64,000 nucleotides of DNA. It comes from Amoebidium appalachense (lineage: Eukaryota; Ichthyosporea). Positions 37,972-61,450 of the stretch are shown one piece after another. The stretch spans positions 19,096,001 through 19,160,000 of the forward strand of contig CAVNZM010000001.1 in assembly GCA_963693365.1 (NCBI GenBank), written 5' to 3'. Below the pieces are notes generated by a model, which saw only the letters and a list, made by a program, of their open reading frames with translations, was not told where the DNA came from and did not search any database. Positions within the stretch are counted from its first letter, which is position 1, and every line of letters begins with the position of its first letter. The position numbers were made by a program, and so were the translations under genes.

Positions 37972-38815
37972 AAGATAATTACGCAATATAACAAATGGAA
38001 AAAGATACCACACGACACCAGACCCGATGAAAGCATACACTAAGGCTTGAAAAACTAAGCCTTATGTCTCGTTTTATATATAATGACCGCCTTAACCATA
38101 TTGCCAAATATGGCGCTCACAAATGTGTAACACCTAAATACATATTACCTTCCTGTAGAATTGGTCTTTCTCTAGCTGATGGTATTATTGATCACATACC
38201 ACGCTTTTACTGTACACGTGCTATACAGTGGAGATCTAATAAGTATAAGGTGGCATCGTTTGCATGCCCAAACAACACACACACACACCAGTTTAAACGG
38301 TCATGTACCGCCAAATGTAGTTTGATAGACCACATAATACCGCAACACACACACGTCACATTCACAACAGACACCCAGAAAGATAGCCTACCTAAACATT
38401 ACAACATCCTTGATTTTATACTAAACGCGCGAATTTCAAACTACGACCTCAGTGTTTATTAGATGTATTGATTGGCTTGAGAAACACATCATTACAAGAT
38501 TCTAGCACACACACACACACACACGCGCACACACACACACATACACAAACGCACACCCACAACCAGCTGATACCGAGTGTCCCAGGGGAGCCCGGAAAAA
38601 AAAAAAAAAAAAAAAAAAAAAACGGGGAACCCCAACTAATTGATTTTTCTTAGTCTTTATGGTGTCTCGTAGAGAAAGTAAACCCTGTTATATAATCATC
38701 ACCCGACAGCTATGTACGCGATCATGATATACCGCTGAGGGGATATTCCGAGCAAAAACCCCCCATACCTGAGACTGGTCTCTCTTTGCCTCGAGCACGT
38801 GACAGCATAAACCCC
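37972..38815 (+). mobile_element. Truncated copy of an ORF-bearing dispersed repeat (copy A)
   Basis: From 37972 the DNA matches, in reverse complement, 62937-62052. The reading frame (ITQYNKWKKIPHDTRPDE; SRFIYNDRLNHIAKYG; GLSLADGIIDHIPRFYC; VASFACPNNTHTHQF; HVTFTTDTQKDSLP) is shared, but copy A has about 5 extra bases near 38040 that shift the frame, so it is broken. After the stop come a CA/CG array, an A-run (38596-38622), GGGGAACCCCAACTAATTG and a conserved roughly 170-bp tail ending near CCTCGAG. A left truncation with a conserved right end is LINE-like. The protein matches nothing I can name. Confidence 0.7.
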
Positions 38816-39009
38816 CATCCATACATACACATGTTCTGATGATAATAATGTAGGCCGTTACAACCCTGAACCCGGCCCGAGGGTGTGTACTACTGTACAT
38901 GTACGGACAGCCCCGACTGAATGTCCCACATGCACACGTGACATGCACACACACTATCTATGCATCTATCTCCCTCCCTTTCTCTCTCGATCACTCGCCA
39001 TGTTCCGGA

Positions 39010-39044
<35 letters not shown>

Positions 39045-39540
39045 CTGACAGGCCCCACCCTCCGGCCGGATATCGATCCCCCTCTTCCCTCTCCCTCCCA
39101 GGCTCGGCAGAGCTCCCGATCGCTGGTCCCATCCCCCCCCCCCCCCCCCCTTCGGCCCCCCTCCCCCCGGGCCTCCTGGTAGTCCGAGAGTCTCTCCGGA
39201 TCCTACTCTCAAGACTCTTCCTCAATGGGCCATTCTGAATAAAATATCTCTAGCGCATATATATATACGTACCCATGCGTGCACACATCCTCAACAACAC
39301 ACAAAGGCGCAGGCACATGCATGATTATTAGGAGCTCACCAAGGACACACGCGCCTCCGCCAACAAAATCTATATCACTATTACTCATTCATGTATCAAC
39401 TTACGTCACTATTACTCATTCATGTATCAACTTACGTGGGTACCTTCTTCTGCACAAAAATGGTTCACAGTGGCACCGGGGTGCACACACAGGCACGAGC
39501 AGACACGTGCACACACACAAACATAATATTATGTACACAC

Positions 39541-39873
39541 ACAGCTGTAGTTATACACACAGAGCATATACATGTACACATGCACACAGACATACAGCAT
39601 TGTGTATCGAGCACACTGCTGCCGTTGTCCAACAACATGGCACAGTTGTACACACACAGCTGTAGTTATACACAGAGCATATACATGTACACATGCACAC
39701 AGACACACAGCATTGTGTATCGAGCACACTACTGCCGTTGTCCAACAACATGGCACAGTTGTACACACACAGCTGTAGTTATACACAGAGCATGTACATG
39801 TACACATGCATACAGACATGCAGCATTGTGTATCGAGCACATTGCTGCCGTTGTCCAACAACATGGCACACTG
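39541..39873 (+). repeat. Minisatellite, three copies of a 113-115-bp unit
   Basis: Unit begins ACAGCTGTAGTTATACAC and ends CCAACAACATGGCACAGTTG. Starts at 39541, 39656 and 39769, with about 95% identity by eye. The long open frames across it on both strands arise from the repeat. Confidence 0.9.
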
Positions 39874-40095
39874 TCAGTGCACGTGCCCGTCACGCACGCA
39901 CGAACACCGCAGGTTGAGCACAATACTTTGGCCCCAATGAAAAATTCATTGCTTAGTCATGATATTTGATTCAGTGCTGATCGTAATCGTTACGAATATA
40001 GGTTGGTGGGTGCACGTGGGGGCAAAGGGCAGATATGTTTGATCATCGCGCACGGGGGGAGGGGGTGGGGTGGGAAGGGGGGAAGGGGAGAGGCT

Positions 40096-40134
<39 letters not shown>

Positions 40135-40247
40135 ATAAGATGCGATTAACGTGATGGGGAGCTCTGAGTCAGGCCCTCTCGGGGGTGGGGGGGGGGGGGG
40201 GGGGGGAAGAGGGGGAGAGAAGACGTCGATTTTTGCTACTGTCCCTG

Positions 40248-40255
<8 letters not shown>

Positions 40256-40308
<53 letters not shown>
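40256..40308 (+). repeat. C-run followed by (CA)n
   Basis: About 42 C followed by a short CA array. Same polarity as the other C-then-A tracts. Confidence 0.85.
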
Positions 40309-40701
40309 CCCCACTCCTCCACCCACCAAACCACCCAACGACCACACACTTCAGGCTGGTCCCTGTGCCTCGATCGAGCATACATAAATAGCCTACCATT
40401 ATTATCATGCTGATACACATGTACATGTATTGTTGATCACCTGAGACGACATGTGTGCTTTCATGTCCAACGTCCATGTACTCAGATCATGAGGTTATCA
40501 CATCTCTTTCTCAGTGATCCACTCTATTTAGTTCCATGTCGACAGCCCGCACAATTATTATTCGCCAACGGCATACATACATTCCGCATGTTTCGTTCTC
40601 CTACAAACCCGCAATTCATGCTCCTACAGCAACCCAATAATCCAAGTATCTGCCTCGGTACATATAACGAGTAGGCATACGGTTTCGCCTAAGATATCCT
40701 C

Positions 40702-53218
<12,517 letters not shown>

Positions 53219-53796
53219 GTAGCATAAAGGTCATGAGGTAACGTTCAAAAAAGTTGTATGGCACCTGATTTCACATTTTAAAAAAAAGTTGTATGGTACG
53301 TTGTGCCGCAATTATAAAACACAAAAAAATGTAGGAATATTCAGCTAGCATGTAGACACCTCGATCCTCTGTCACCTGCCACGTGCGACTGTGGTCTCAG
53401 CCGCCGTATGATAAATATACATACTCTATTTTTCAAGGGTACAGTAAACCGCTCGAATTTGGGACGATTTGAATCCCGTCATAAATTTGGGACACTTTTA
53501 ATTGGCCCTCGGCGCATCACCCGGACTTGGGTCCATTATTACGTTTTTCCCGCCCTTTTTGCATGCCAGCGTGTCTGGTTGGCTGCCCAACCCGGCAGCC
53601 AAGTTTGAAAATAAAGGGCCGTTTTCCACCAACCACCACAGCAGAGCAAAGCACATCCTCTTTCGAAAACATAGGAACTCCTCATCCTCACTCTAAGGAT
53701 TTCCTCTCACGTAGCCTCACATCGTTCATATGCTTTGTACTTTTACTGCCCATTTATCACACACCCTTGCCCCACAGACAGAATGGGGTTCCCAAC

Positions 53797-55899
53797 ATGA
53801 GTGCACAAGGGCAGAAAAGGCGCAAGCCCACAGCAGAGGAGATAGAGAGGCAGCGTTTCTAGAACACAAAAATAAGACACATGAAGAGCGATGTAATTTA
53901 GCTGCAGAGCACGTGAAGCATAATATTTATTCTTACAGGGAAGCAGTTGAAGTTTTTGGGGTAGCACGCACCACCATTGAGAATCACCTTAAGGGCAAAG
54001 TTAGTAGGCACGGGGCCGGAAGGCCCTCAGCACTCACTTATGAACAAGAGAGAGGTGTGATAGAGTGGATCTTTGAGAGGCAGGATGCGAATCTCTCCGC
54101 ATCTGTTCGTGAAATCAAACAGAAACTAGTAGAAACTGCAAAGGAACACGGGGTACCCTTTAAGAACGACAGACCATCTGATGGGTTCTGGAATGCTTTC
54201 AAAAAACGACACCCAGACTTCACTTTGAGGGTGCCTTTGCCAGCTGATGACCGGCACGATGCAGCAACAACACCAAGCATCATTCGTCACTACTTTGACA
54301 TCATCCGCAAAGTGATGGTAACCTTTTTTGGCGGTCGATTCCTTCCCCACCAAGTCCTCAACCTGGACGAAACCCCACAGAGAATCCACTACGTTCCCAG
54401 ACTAGCCGGTGCTAAAAAGGGCAGCAGGGCAGTCCGACGTCGCATCATCGGAAACGGCAAAGAAAACTTCACCATCATTCCAATTGGCAATGTTGCAGGC
54501 GAACTTCTCGGTGTCATCGTGATTCTCAAGGGCGCGCGAGTCAAGAAAGCGACAATCGAAGCCTGTACCATTGATAACGTGTACTTTACCGCAGTTCCAA
54601 ACGGCCTCAACAACACAAAGATTTTCGACCAAATTGCTATTGCTCTGGTTAAAATTCTGAAGAACCAACCCGACCCAGGCCCCCACATGGTACTGGTCGA
54701 CAGACATCACTCGCGCGCGTCATCTTTCGCCCTCAGGCACCTCAAAAACAACCAAGTTTACGTGGTCGGACTACCGGGAAGCACAACACCAACCACCCAG
54801 GCAATGGACAACTGCAACGTTCCGAGTGTGAAGAAGGAATACAGGAACCTCTACTGCGAGTTTGTCGCGGCAAACCCAACCCTCAGGAAGTTCACCTATG
54901 CACATTTCATCGCGCTGTACTCGCGTGCGTTCAACGGTAAACTCACCAAACAATCGATAGTGAGTGCGTTCGCCAAAACTGGCTTCAGACAGGAGAACGG
55001 AGAGGTGGTTGTAGATGAGGAGAGAGTTCAAGCATCACTGCCCCTCAAGCATCGTGCGGCTACTGCAAACCTCCCCCCGCCTGAAATCACTTCGAAAGAA
55101 CTCAGGTGGACTGAAGATGAGGAATCTCAAGAGGGGGACAACTCAGAGGAAAGCAGGGAGGTGCCTGAACCGGAAAATGAATACGAAAACGGAAACGAAA
55201 ATCCCCCCCGAAATCGAAAACGAAAACCCCCCCGAAAACGAAAACGAAAATACACAGGAGGCGGAGAGCGGAGATGACATGTTGCCCACCTACGAAACAG
55301 ACGGAAATGGACAGCAGCGTGCGATTCTGTGGACACGCGAAACCTTTCTCAAGGAACTTGAGGAGAGAGAGAAACGCAAGCAGCAGAAGGAAGATGGAAA
55401 GAAACAGCGAGCAGAGGAGAAGAAACGAAGGAAGGCGGAGAGACTACAAGAACAGGAGGAGAAAAAGAGAGCGCAAGAGGAGACAGCAAGAGAGAGAGAA
55501 AAGAGAAAAGCAGAGGAGGCAGCCGTGAAAGAGGCAAGGAAAAAAGAGAGGGAGGAAAAGAAAAAAGAAAAAGAGCTGAGGGCACAGGAAGAGGAGGAAA
55601 GGAAGGCACAGGAGGGAGGACGAAAAGGGAGATCCAAACCGACACAACCAAGGAAGCCCAAGAAGAAAAAGAGGAAGGCGAAGAGAGCATTCTGGGGGTC
55701 AGACACTGATGCACCAGAAGCAGAAAGCAACGAAGACGGAGAAAGGGAGAGTGAGAGTGAGAGCGAAAACGAACGGAGGAAGGTGCACGGTGATGAGTGG
55801 ATGGAAAATGAAAGCGAGAAAGAAAACGAACCACCAAGAAACGAGCACGGGCAACCATACTGGCCTGGCTACTACTTCCCCTACCAACAGGTCCCATAA
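53797..55899 (+). pseudogene. Pogo/Tigger-type DDE transposase, frameshifted
   Basis: The main frame runs 53730-55277 (515 codons). A psq/CENP-B-like helix-turn-helix (YSYREAVEVFGVARTTIENH, then GAGRPSALT) precedes a DDE_1 endonuclease core. Catalytic aspartates are visible in LNLDETP (codon 54366), VLVDRHHSRA (54699) and QAMDNCN (54807); the last two are separated by 35 residues (DD35D). The family's usual DGHxSH is altered to DRHHSR. The natural N-terminus (ATG 53797, MSAQGQKRRKPT) is in another frame, joined by a one-base loss at a T-run near 53858. The C-terminus continues in a third frame (55015-55899) after one extra C in a C7 tract near 55203. That tail is a long Lys/Glu coiled-coil-like region ending in a Tyr/Pro-rich segment. 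Both breaks are at homopolymers, so slippage or sequencing error are both possible. Confidence 0.8.
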
Positions 55900-55977
55900 T
55901 GATTCAACCCATACCAACCTGGGATGCAATACCAACAGTACCCGTTTTATCAGTATCCATACCCCGGACAGATGTAG
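55900..55977 (+). other. Open, compositionally continuous frame after a double stop
   Basis: After TAA TGA (55897-55902) the same frame stays open for 24 codons to TAG at 55975. It encodes Tyr/Gln/Pro-rich sequence (FNPYQPGMQYQQYPFYQYPY) that matches the preceding tail in composition. It reads as former coding sequence cut off by a recent stop, or as a readthrough extension. Confidence 0.5.
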
Positions 55978-56287
55978 AGGTATGCTAACAGTACAGGAAC
56001 GAGCATGCGTGTGTAGGTTGCACTTGTAGTACAGAACGACGTCTTTGGTCACAGACAGTTTATTTTGCAAAACAGGCACCCTTGAAGCCTCGTTGAGTGT
56101 ACAGACTGGTTTGAAAGCTAGAGAAGGCCCCAGGGGTGGGCAACGGTGAAAGGAACAGCGAGACCACACCCTGGTGCGTGTGCGTCAGCTTGTTCGTCTG
56201 CATATACGTCTATGCAACACGTGTCACAAATTAAGATGCATTTTGAATTCAGGATGAAATTTGCGTGATGATACCCTAGGCTACATT

Positions 56288-56319
56288 CCACGGCCATCTA
56301 GAAACACCGATGGCCGTGG
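56288..56319. repeat. Perfect 11-bp hairpin
   Basis: CCACGGCCATC (56288-56298), a ten-base loop, then GATGGCCGTGG (56309-56319). GGCTACATTC flanks both sides. Not followed by a T-run, so a terminator is not implied. Confidence 0.7.
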
Positions 56320-56963
56320 CTACATTCACGTGTCTAAGTCGTCGGAAACGTGTTTTATAAACCTCAGCGCTTATATACTCGGGTAGCCATGTGCCAGGGC
56401 TTGCCGGGGATGCTCGAATGTTCCAGAAAAAAGCTAAAAATGGCTACCCCATCAGCGATGAAGTTGCGTAGGGTGCGTGCGTATCCAACCAAATGCCTCA
56501 AACGGCGAGTAGTCTCACCGGCTCACTGCATCATCATGGCGATGGTCGACCCGTAAGCCACCAACAGATGAAGCAATTAGAGTAAATATTTCATAACTAG
56601 TTGGAGTGTCAGCAAAACCTCAGCAAAAATCCAGCGAAAAGCGTTGCTTCAATGAGTTTACTCCATGTACAGTAGCCTTAAGTGGGGCTGTAAGCTGCTC
56701 AAGTGCGCATACTATCATGCATGCACGTGCATAGGGTGTAGATCAATTATACGGTATTCGGGATTTCTGATAGTCCTTCGTGTCAACATATCGCTAAGAA
56801 CACGTTTTAACCTACGAACTTGATATGAAAAACAAGCGTTGCGCAGTGTTAAACAGTGTATTCAGGTTTTTGTCGATTTACCAGTATTTAGGTAGTAGGA
56901 GTCACTGTATATGTACAAAATCAGACTCGGAGCGTTTTGAACTTGAGACTCAGGCAAGTTTCT

Positions 56964-57116
56964 AGATCCTGGTATGTGCGAATCCTCTTGTTGATTGGTC
57001 AAAAACTATTAATCCCCGAAAACCACTGTCTTCCTAATATGGTGGCATTAGATCCTGGTATGTGCGAATCATCTTGTTGATTGGTCAAAAACTATTAATC
57101 CCCGAAAACCACTATC
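56964..57116 (+). repeat. Two-copy tandem duplication, period 86
   Basis: A unit of about 67 bp starting AGATCCTGGTATGTGCGAAT and containing TTGATTGGTCAAAAAC occurs at 56964-57030 and 57050-57116 with two substitutions. Each copy carries a CCAAT-type GATTGG. Confidence 0.85.
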
Positions 57117-57455
57117 ATTCATCGGTACCATCGAAGTCGGACGCTCAGTAACAGTTGCCAATGAGAATCTCAGTGTGTAGCCAGGCCTGCAGCGATACCC
57201 ATTGTCCGGTTTAGGGAACAGGTCAAAAGAAGTAGATTCCAAGATATATAATTGCCCTTGATTGGTGTTTTTTATCTGGTGAAGCCTCATTTTTTTCTCG
57301 AATTCGATGTGCAAGCAATTCCCCAAATCGGGGGGTTTGGGGAGATCAAAGCGCTGTGTTCTGGGTCCATATATTGGGTACCAACGTTGGCTGGCCTCCC
57401 GCTGAGTATTGGTGCTCCTCAGTTGTAGATTAGATTGATGGAATTTATACTTCAT
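57069..57455 (-). CDS. Hypothetical small protein (128 aa)
   Basis: ATG at 57455 opens a 128-codon frame of balanced, non-repetitive composition (MKYKFHQSNLQLRSTN; DLPKPPDLGNCLHIEF; FSLATVTERPTSM). Its last 15 or so codons run into the second copy of the tandem duplication at 57050. No family is recognised, no splice partners were found, and there is no clear promoter. It could be a remnant of a repeat or a chance frame. Confidence 0.25.
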   Translation of the reverse strand: MKYKFHQSNLQLRSTNTQREASQRWYPIYGPRTQRFDLPKPPDLGNCLHIEFEKKMRLHQIKNTNQGQLYILESTSFDLFPKPDNGYRCRPGYTLRFSLATVTERPTSMVPMNDSGFRGLIVFDQSTR

Positions 57456-58001
57456 GGTAATAATAATTATAATAACAATAAAAAGCCTTTTTTATCTTGT
57501 TTTGAAATTCGTCGTAGTTTTTCTGACTCGTTCTTGTGTTTGTTGGCCACAAAGTTCCGGATCTGTGATATTTTCAACCCTTTTTTGGAAGGCTACGAGG
57601 TCGTGCCAGGATTGGAGGAGGCCGCACCTGGCATGGTTAAAACCGTTTACCCATTATCCATCATATTGATTGGCTGAATAAGCGCCCTCTACATTCCGAT
57701 GACATTCCTACGTGGCCTGTCTGAACTTTGCACTAAGTATAGCTTATATGACGATCCCCCTTCTTCAGAGGCGTTGGTATACTCGATAGTCAAAGATTAA
57801 TCAATTTCTTTCGAAAAGTGCTGCTTATTTGTATGTAGATAGAGCATTTTGCCACTCTGCATGCATAGTTTCCTGGAGCTGCATGATGCCGTGCGTGCCC
57901 CAGGGTTCGCTGGTGTGTGCATAAACGTTGTTTTATTGCAAGTTTCGGGACATTTGGCTCCCTTCGCGGCTTTTTTCACTTATTGATTTCCCCGCCGCTA
58001 G

Positions 58002-58414
58002 CAGAGGTGGGGCGGTCTGGTCTGGTCAGCCCGATTTAGCTCGAAAAAATTTCGGGTTGGCTGAGACCAACCCGATACTATTTCGGGTCGGGCTGGGGCG
58101 TTTGGGCTGGGGCTGGCCTATGATCTGGCCTCCCTTCAACAGTAACATATTGTATTTAGTTGTGTGTGACTTCAAAACCCGAGCAGTTTCAACGATTTAT
58201 AAGCTTACGTGAATGGAAGTCACCATATGTTTGTGAGTGTGGGCTGAGTTGGTTCCGTCATGATGATGCCACTGAGTGTGCCGGCCAGACCATTTTGCGC
58301 GAACAGATTAGCTATTTTTCGTTAACTATATTTGGTAGTACCCGCCAGCCCAACCCTGACCGTTCCCCAGCCCGAAAACGTTTCGGGTTGGGCCGGCCTT
58401 CCGCCCCACCTCTG
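58002..58414. mobile_element. hAT-like MITE with 14-bp TIRs and 8-bp target-site duplication
   Basis: CAGAGGTGGGGCGG at 58002 is repeated perfectly in reverse complement at 58401-58414. The element is flanked by GCCGCTAG (57994-58001) and GCCGCCAG (58415-58422), an 8-bp duplication with one mismatch. The CAGAGGTGGG-type end and 8-bp duplication are the signature of hAT elements. At 413 bp with no transposase it is non-autonomous. TTTCGGGTTGG-like motifs recur inside near both ends in opposite orientation. Confidence 0.8.
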
Positions 58415-59059
58415 GCCGCCAGCATCGAATCGGGAGTTTTTGTTGATCGTGAAATGTAATTTCCGGGTCATAACGACAACCCCTGGCAACCCTTCAAGTT
58501 CCCTGGAAGGCTATGCGGGAAGATCCGTATTTCAAATATCACAATGATTGGTTCAATATCATGTATTGTTATAGGCCTGTCGATTCCGTGCATTCCACTG
58601 CATCACATTTTCACGGGCACACTTGTACATACTGAGTGACCAGTGACTGGCACAAGCACAAACGGAAAACACAACGAGTTTGTATGTGGGTCTCGTCCAT
58701 GTTCATGTTTTTATATGCACGGTAAAAATTGCAGATTTATTCATAAAAGGTACTGGCGTGATTCAGAACCATCATTCATTACACCCCGAACAGACAGATT
58801 ATCATCAACTCAGTTGATAGTCAGATCCACAGCCATATCACTAGCCTGAGGTGCTGGAAATCACTCTTTAGGTTAATACATAGGCTTCTTTTGTGTCTGC
58901 AGTAAGATAAATCTGTTCAAAGTCAGAGCCATTTTTTCACAGTTAAATAAAATGGTACAGGAAGTCGAACCAGGGGTTAGCTAGAACAGGGCCAAGTAAC
59001 ACACGTGAGGGGCTTCCACACACTACCTCTTTCCACACTAGTTTTTCCTGCACACAAGC

Positions 59060-60226
59060 ATGATGGCTCAGGATCGAGACCTGGAGTATCTATTGACTTG
59101 CTCAGAAACACCGCCTGATTTTCTGGCGTTCCTTGACTCGCACCGTGCGCTGGAAAACCTCCACTTCTACCGTGCAGTCGAAGAGTACAAAAGTCTCTTC
59201 ACTGAAACAGCGACACACAACTGCAAGGGTAAAGCCCTGAATGCCGCGACGCACAAGCGCGACAAAGAAGCGCAGCGGCGCGCGGAGAAAATCTGCAGAA
59301 GGTTTCTCTTTTATGACGCGCCAGAGGAAATCAATGTCGAGTCGCACACGAAACGAAAGGCGGTGCTTGATGTATTTGGACCGTCAGCAACATACATCAA
59401 TCAATCGTCCAGCAGACCACTGTTGTCTACCTCTCGCACGAGTGTGTTGAGTATCGGGTCTGGGGACCTCTCTTCAACCTCTTTTGATAGTTTTCCGAAA
59501 CTGCGCAGGCTGTCAAGTCATAGCTATTCAATCCTGCGCTCTGGGTTTGGCCGTGCAAAGAAAAACGTTATGAGCAGGGACGTGGGCCCGACCGTGTTTG
59601 ACGAAGTACGCAAAGCAGTGTTCTATATGCTGAGTGTATCGTTGTATCCTCTGTACCTGCAGACGCTAAGCGCTTCGAACGTACCAGCCCGCGAAGGCAC
59701 AAACAACAACCTGCCGACACTAGAGACCGAGAAGCCGGTAATATCGTTTGGAAATGACACCAAGCCCCTATCGAAAACGTCGGCAACCACAAAACTTGAT
59801 ATGCACGTGACGGAGACGAAAAAGGAAAAACTGTCGCGTAAGTCCAAGCACGGCGCGGAAAGGAAGGGGAGACGGCGCAGGCACAGCTTCCACTTCGAGG
59901 AGATATGTGCTGCTGAGATCCAAAAATATTCTGCGTTTGTTTTCGCTTCGGAACCCGCCGGGGCCCTGAGTGATTCAGATGAGGACGATGCCTGTGACAA
60001 CTGGGCCGGTGTGTGCTTTGCCAGAGATATCCAGCACTGTCCGTCGTTTATTTCACTGGCAGTGCCCGTGCAAGACCCAGCCAGGCTACTGCCCAGGAAG
60101 GGCCGTAAGAGCCGGCTATTGGACCAGATAATAATGGGGACACTAGCAAGGACAACGGGCGTATTTTTTCGAACGGCCTTGGGCCAACGGCCTCGGTTGG
60201 CGGGGGCTAAGGCCCTGCCGTCTTGA
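59060..60226 (+). CDS. RGS-domain protein, single exon
   Basis: Uninterrupted 388-codon gene, ATG at 59060 (a second ATG follows directly), TGA at 60224. The RGS fold is visible: DFLAFLDSHRALENLHFYRA then VEEYKSLF near residues 20-50, ICRRFLFYDAPEEINVESHT near 77-98 (the conserved AP..INVDS signature), and FDEVRKAVFYMLSVSLYPLY near 180-205. RGS proteins accelerate GTP hydrolysis by G-alpha subunits at the membrane. A Ser-rich insertion of about 70 residues separates the AP.EIN helix from the last two helices. A basic stretch (KHGAERKGRRRRHSF) and an acidic DSDEDD segment follow. Absence of introns in an intron-rich region suggests a retroposed origin or an unusual exon. No other domain (DEP, GGL) was seen. 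Confidence 0.8.
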   Translation: MMAQDRDLEYLLTCSETPPDFLAFLDSHRALENLHFYRAVEEYKSLFTETATHNCKGKALNAATHKRDKEAQRRAEKICRRFLFYDAPEEINVESHTKRKAVLDVFGPSATYINQSSSRPLLSTSRTSVLSIGSGDLSSTSFDSFPKLRRLSSHSYSILRSGFGRAKKNVMSRDVGPTVFDEVRKAVFYMLSVSLYPLYLQTLSASNVPAREGTNNNLPTLETEKPVISFGNDTKPLSKTSATTKLDMHVTETKKEKLSRKSKHGAERKGRRRRHSFHFEEICAAEIQKYSAFVFASEPAGALSDSDEDDACDNWAGVCFARDIQHCPSFISLAVPVQDPARLLPRKGRKSRLLDQIIMGTLARTTGVFFRTALGQRPRLAGAKALPS

Positions 60227-61126
60227 CTGGCTTTTTAGCTGGTTGTGTTTTATTGGGTCTAGTGCAGCCTAAAGTCTAAGGGGGGGAGATGGGGAGGGGG
60301 GGGGGGGGGTACTTTGGTACTTATGGGTTTCGGAGGGAGCAACTGCACTTGTAATGATCTTTAGGGCTTTTTCCAACCTTTCTGAATTATATATTACACT
60401 CTAGTTCAGTAGTTCAGCCCAACAAAAGAATCCGTCAAGCTATTAGTCGAATGTTGAGTCTCTTCTAGGCTGTTGCTAAGTTTGCGAATGTATGTGCGAG
60501 ATGTGCAGCAAGCTCCACCACGGAGTATTGCTGGTGAGCATATATGAATTGTGGAGCATAAGTGAATATGTATGAATCAACAACTTGATTATAATACAGT
60601 ATATGCTATACCGTAACTCCTTTTTCTCTAAATGTAGCAGCCAAGCACATCCTTGCAGGCTGCCGCAGTTGACCCAAACGGCTGCTCCATAACAAATCGT
60701 TTGACTTCCTCCTCCTTCACCTCCTCCTTCCCCCTCCCCCCCCCCCCCTACCCCCCCAACCTTTCTTCCCTTTCTGAGATCCACTAAATTAAAACGCACA
60801 AACTTTCGCACACACACAACCAACCCCAGAACGGTTACCACCCACCGACTCGGATCCAGTAGGTCGAAAGAAACACCCGCCACAGGGTGTTGCTGAATAA
60901 ACTAAGGAAGGGCTCTATTGTGTGCGTCTGTATCAACCTTTGCTTATCCATTGATGTTGACCATTGTGAACTTAGTCGGCTTTGTGATCACTGGGTGTAC
61001 CGCATTGTGTGCCGCACCATTTGGAACTTGGGGGGAACGGGGGAAGGCCTCGAGGGGAGGGGGGGGGGGGGCCTCGGGGAGGGGACCGGGAAGATCCAGA
61101 TCGAGGGCCCTGGGGGGCGGGCGGGG

Positions 61127-61160
<34 letters not shown>

Positions 61161-61411
61161 AGTAAACTAAGTCGCGAGTCATTCAACCCTGGGAGTGGGA
61201 TCCCCACAACAACTCCCCCTCCTCCCCACCCCCTTCAATCATTTCTTCCCCGGATGTTTCATTGGCACCCTGGTACTCAAACCTTAAGACTTTAATGCAA
61301 ACATTGTCAGTTCCACAAGCGAACGGTTGCCCCACCCACTCCCGGTCGCCAAATTACGATGCACACACCGGCGCACACACACGTACACGCACAAACACAC
61401 ACACAAACACA

Positions 61412-61450
<39 letters not shown>

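Larger units (their letters stand above)
53440..55977 (+). mobile_element. Pogo-like DNA transposon (right end not found)
   Basis: The element surrounds the transposase remnant at 53797-55899. A plausible left end is TACAGTAAACC at about 53440, followed by two direct copies of AATTTGGGAC (53456-53465 and 53484-53493) that could be subterminal transposase-binding sites. No reverse-complement counterpart was seen downstream to about 57000, so the right boundary is a placeholder at the last in-frame stop. It lies about 220 bp from the start of the divergently transcribed LINS1-like gene. Confidence 0.5.

Noticed and set aside
39541-39873. CRISPR-like array
   Set aside because: Units are contiguous and over 100 bp with no unique spacers, in eukaryotic DNA.
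39279-39969. 192-codon and 111-codon frames
   Set aside because: Generated by the 113-115-bp minisatellite on both strands.
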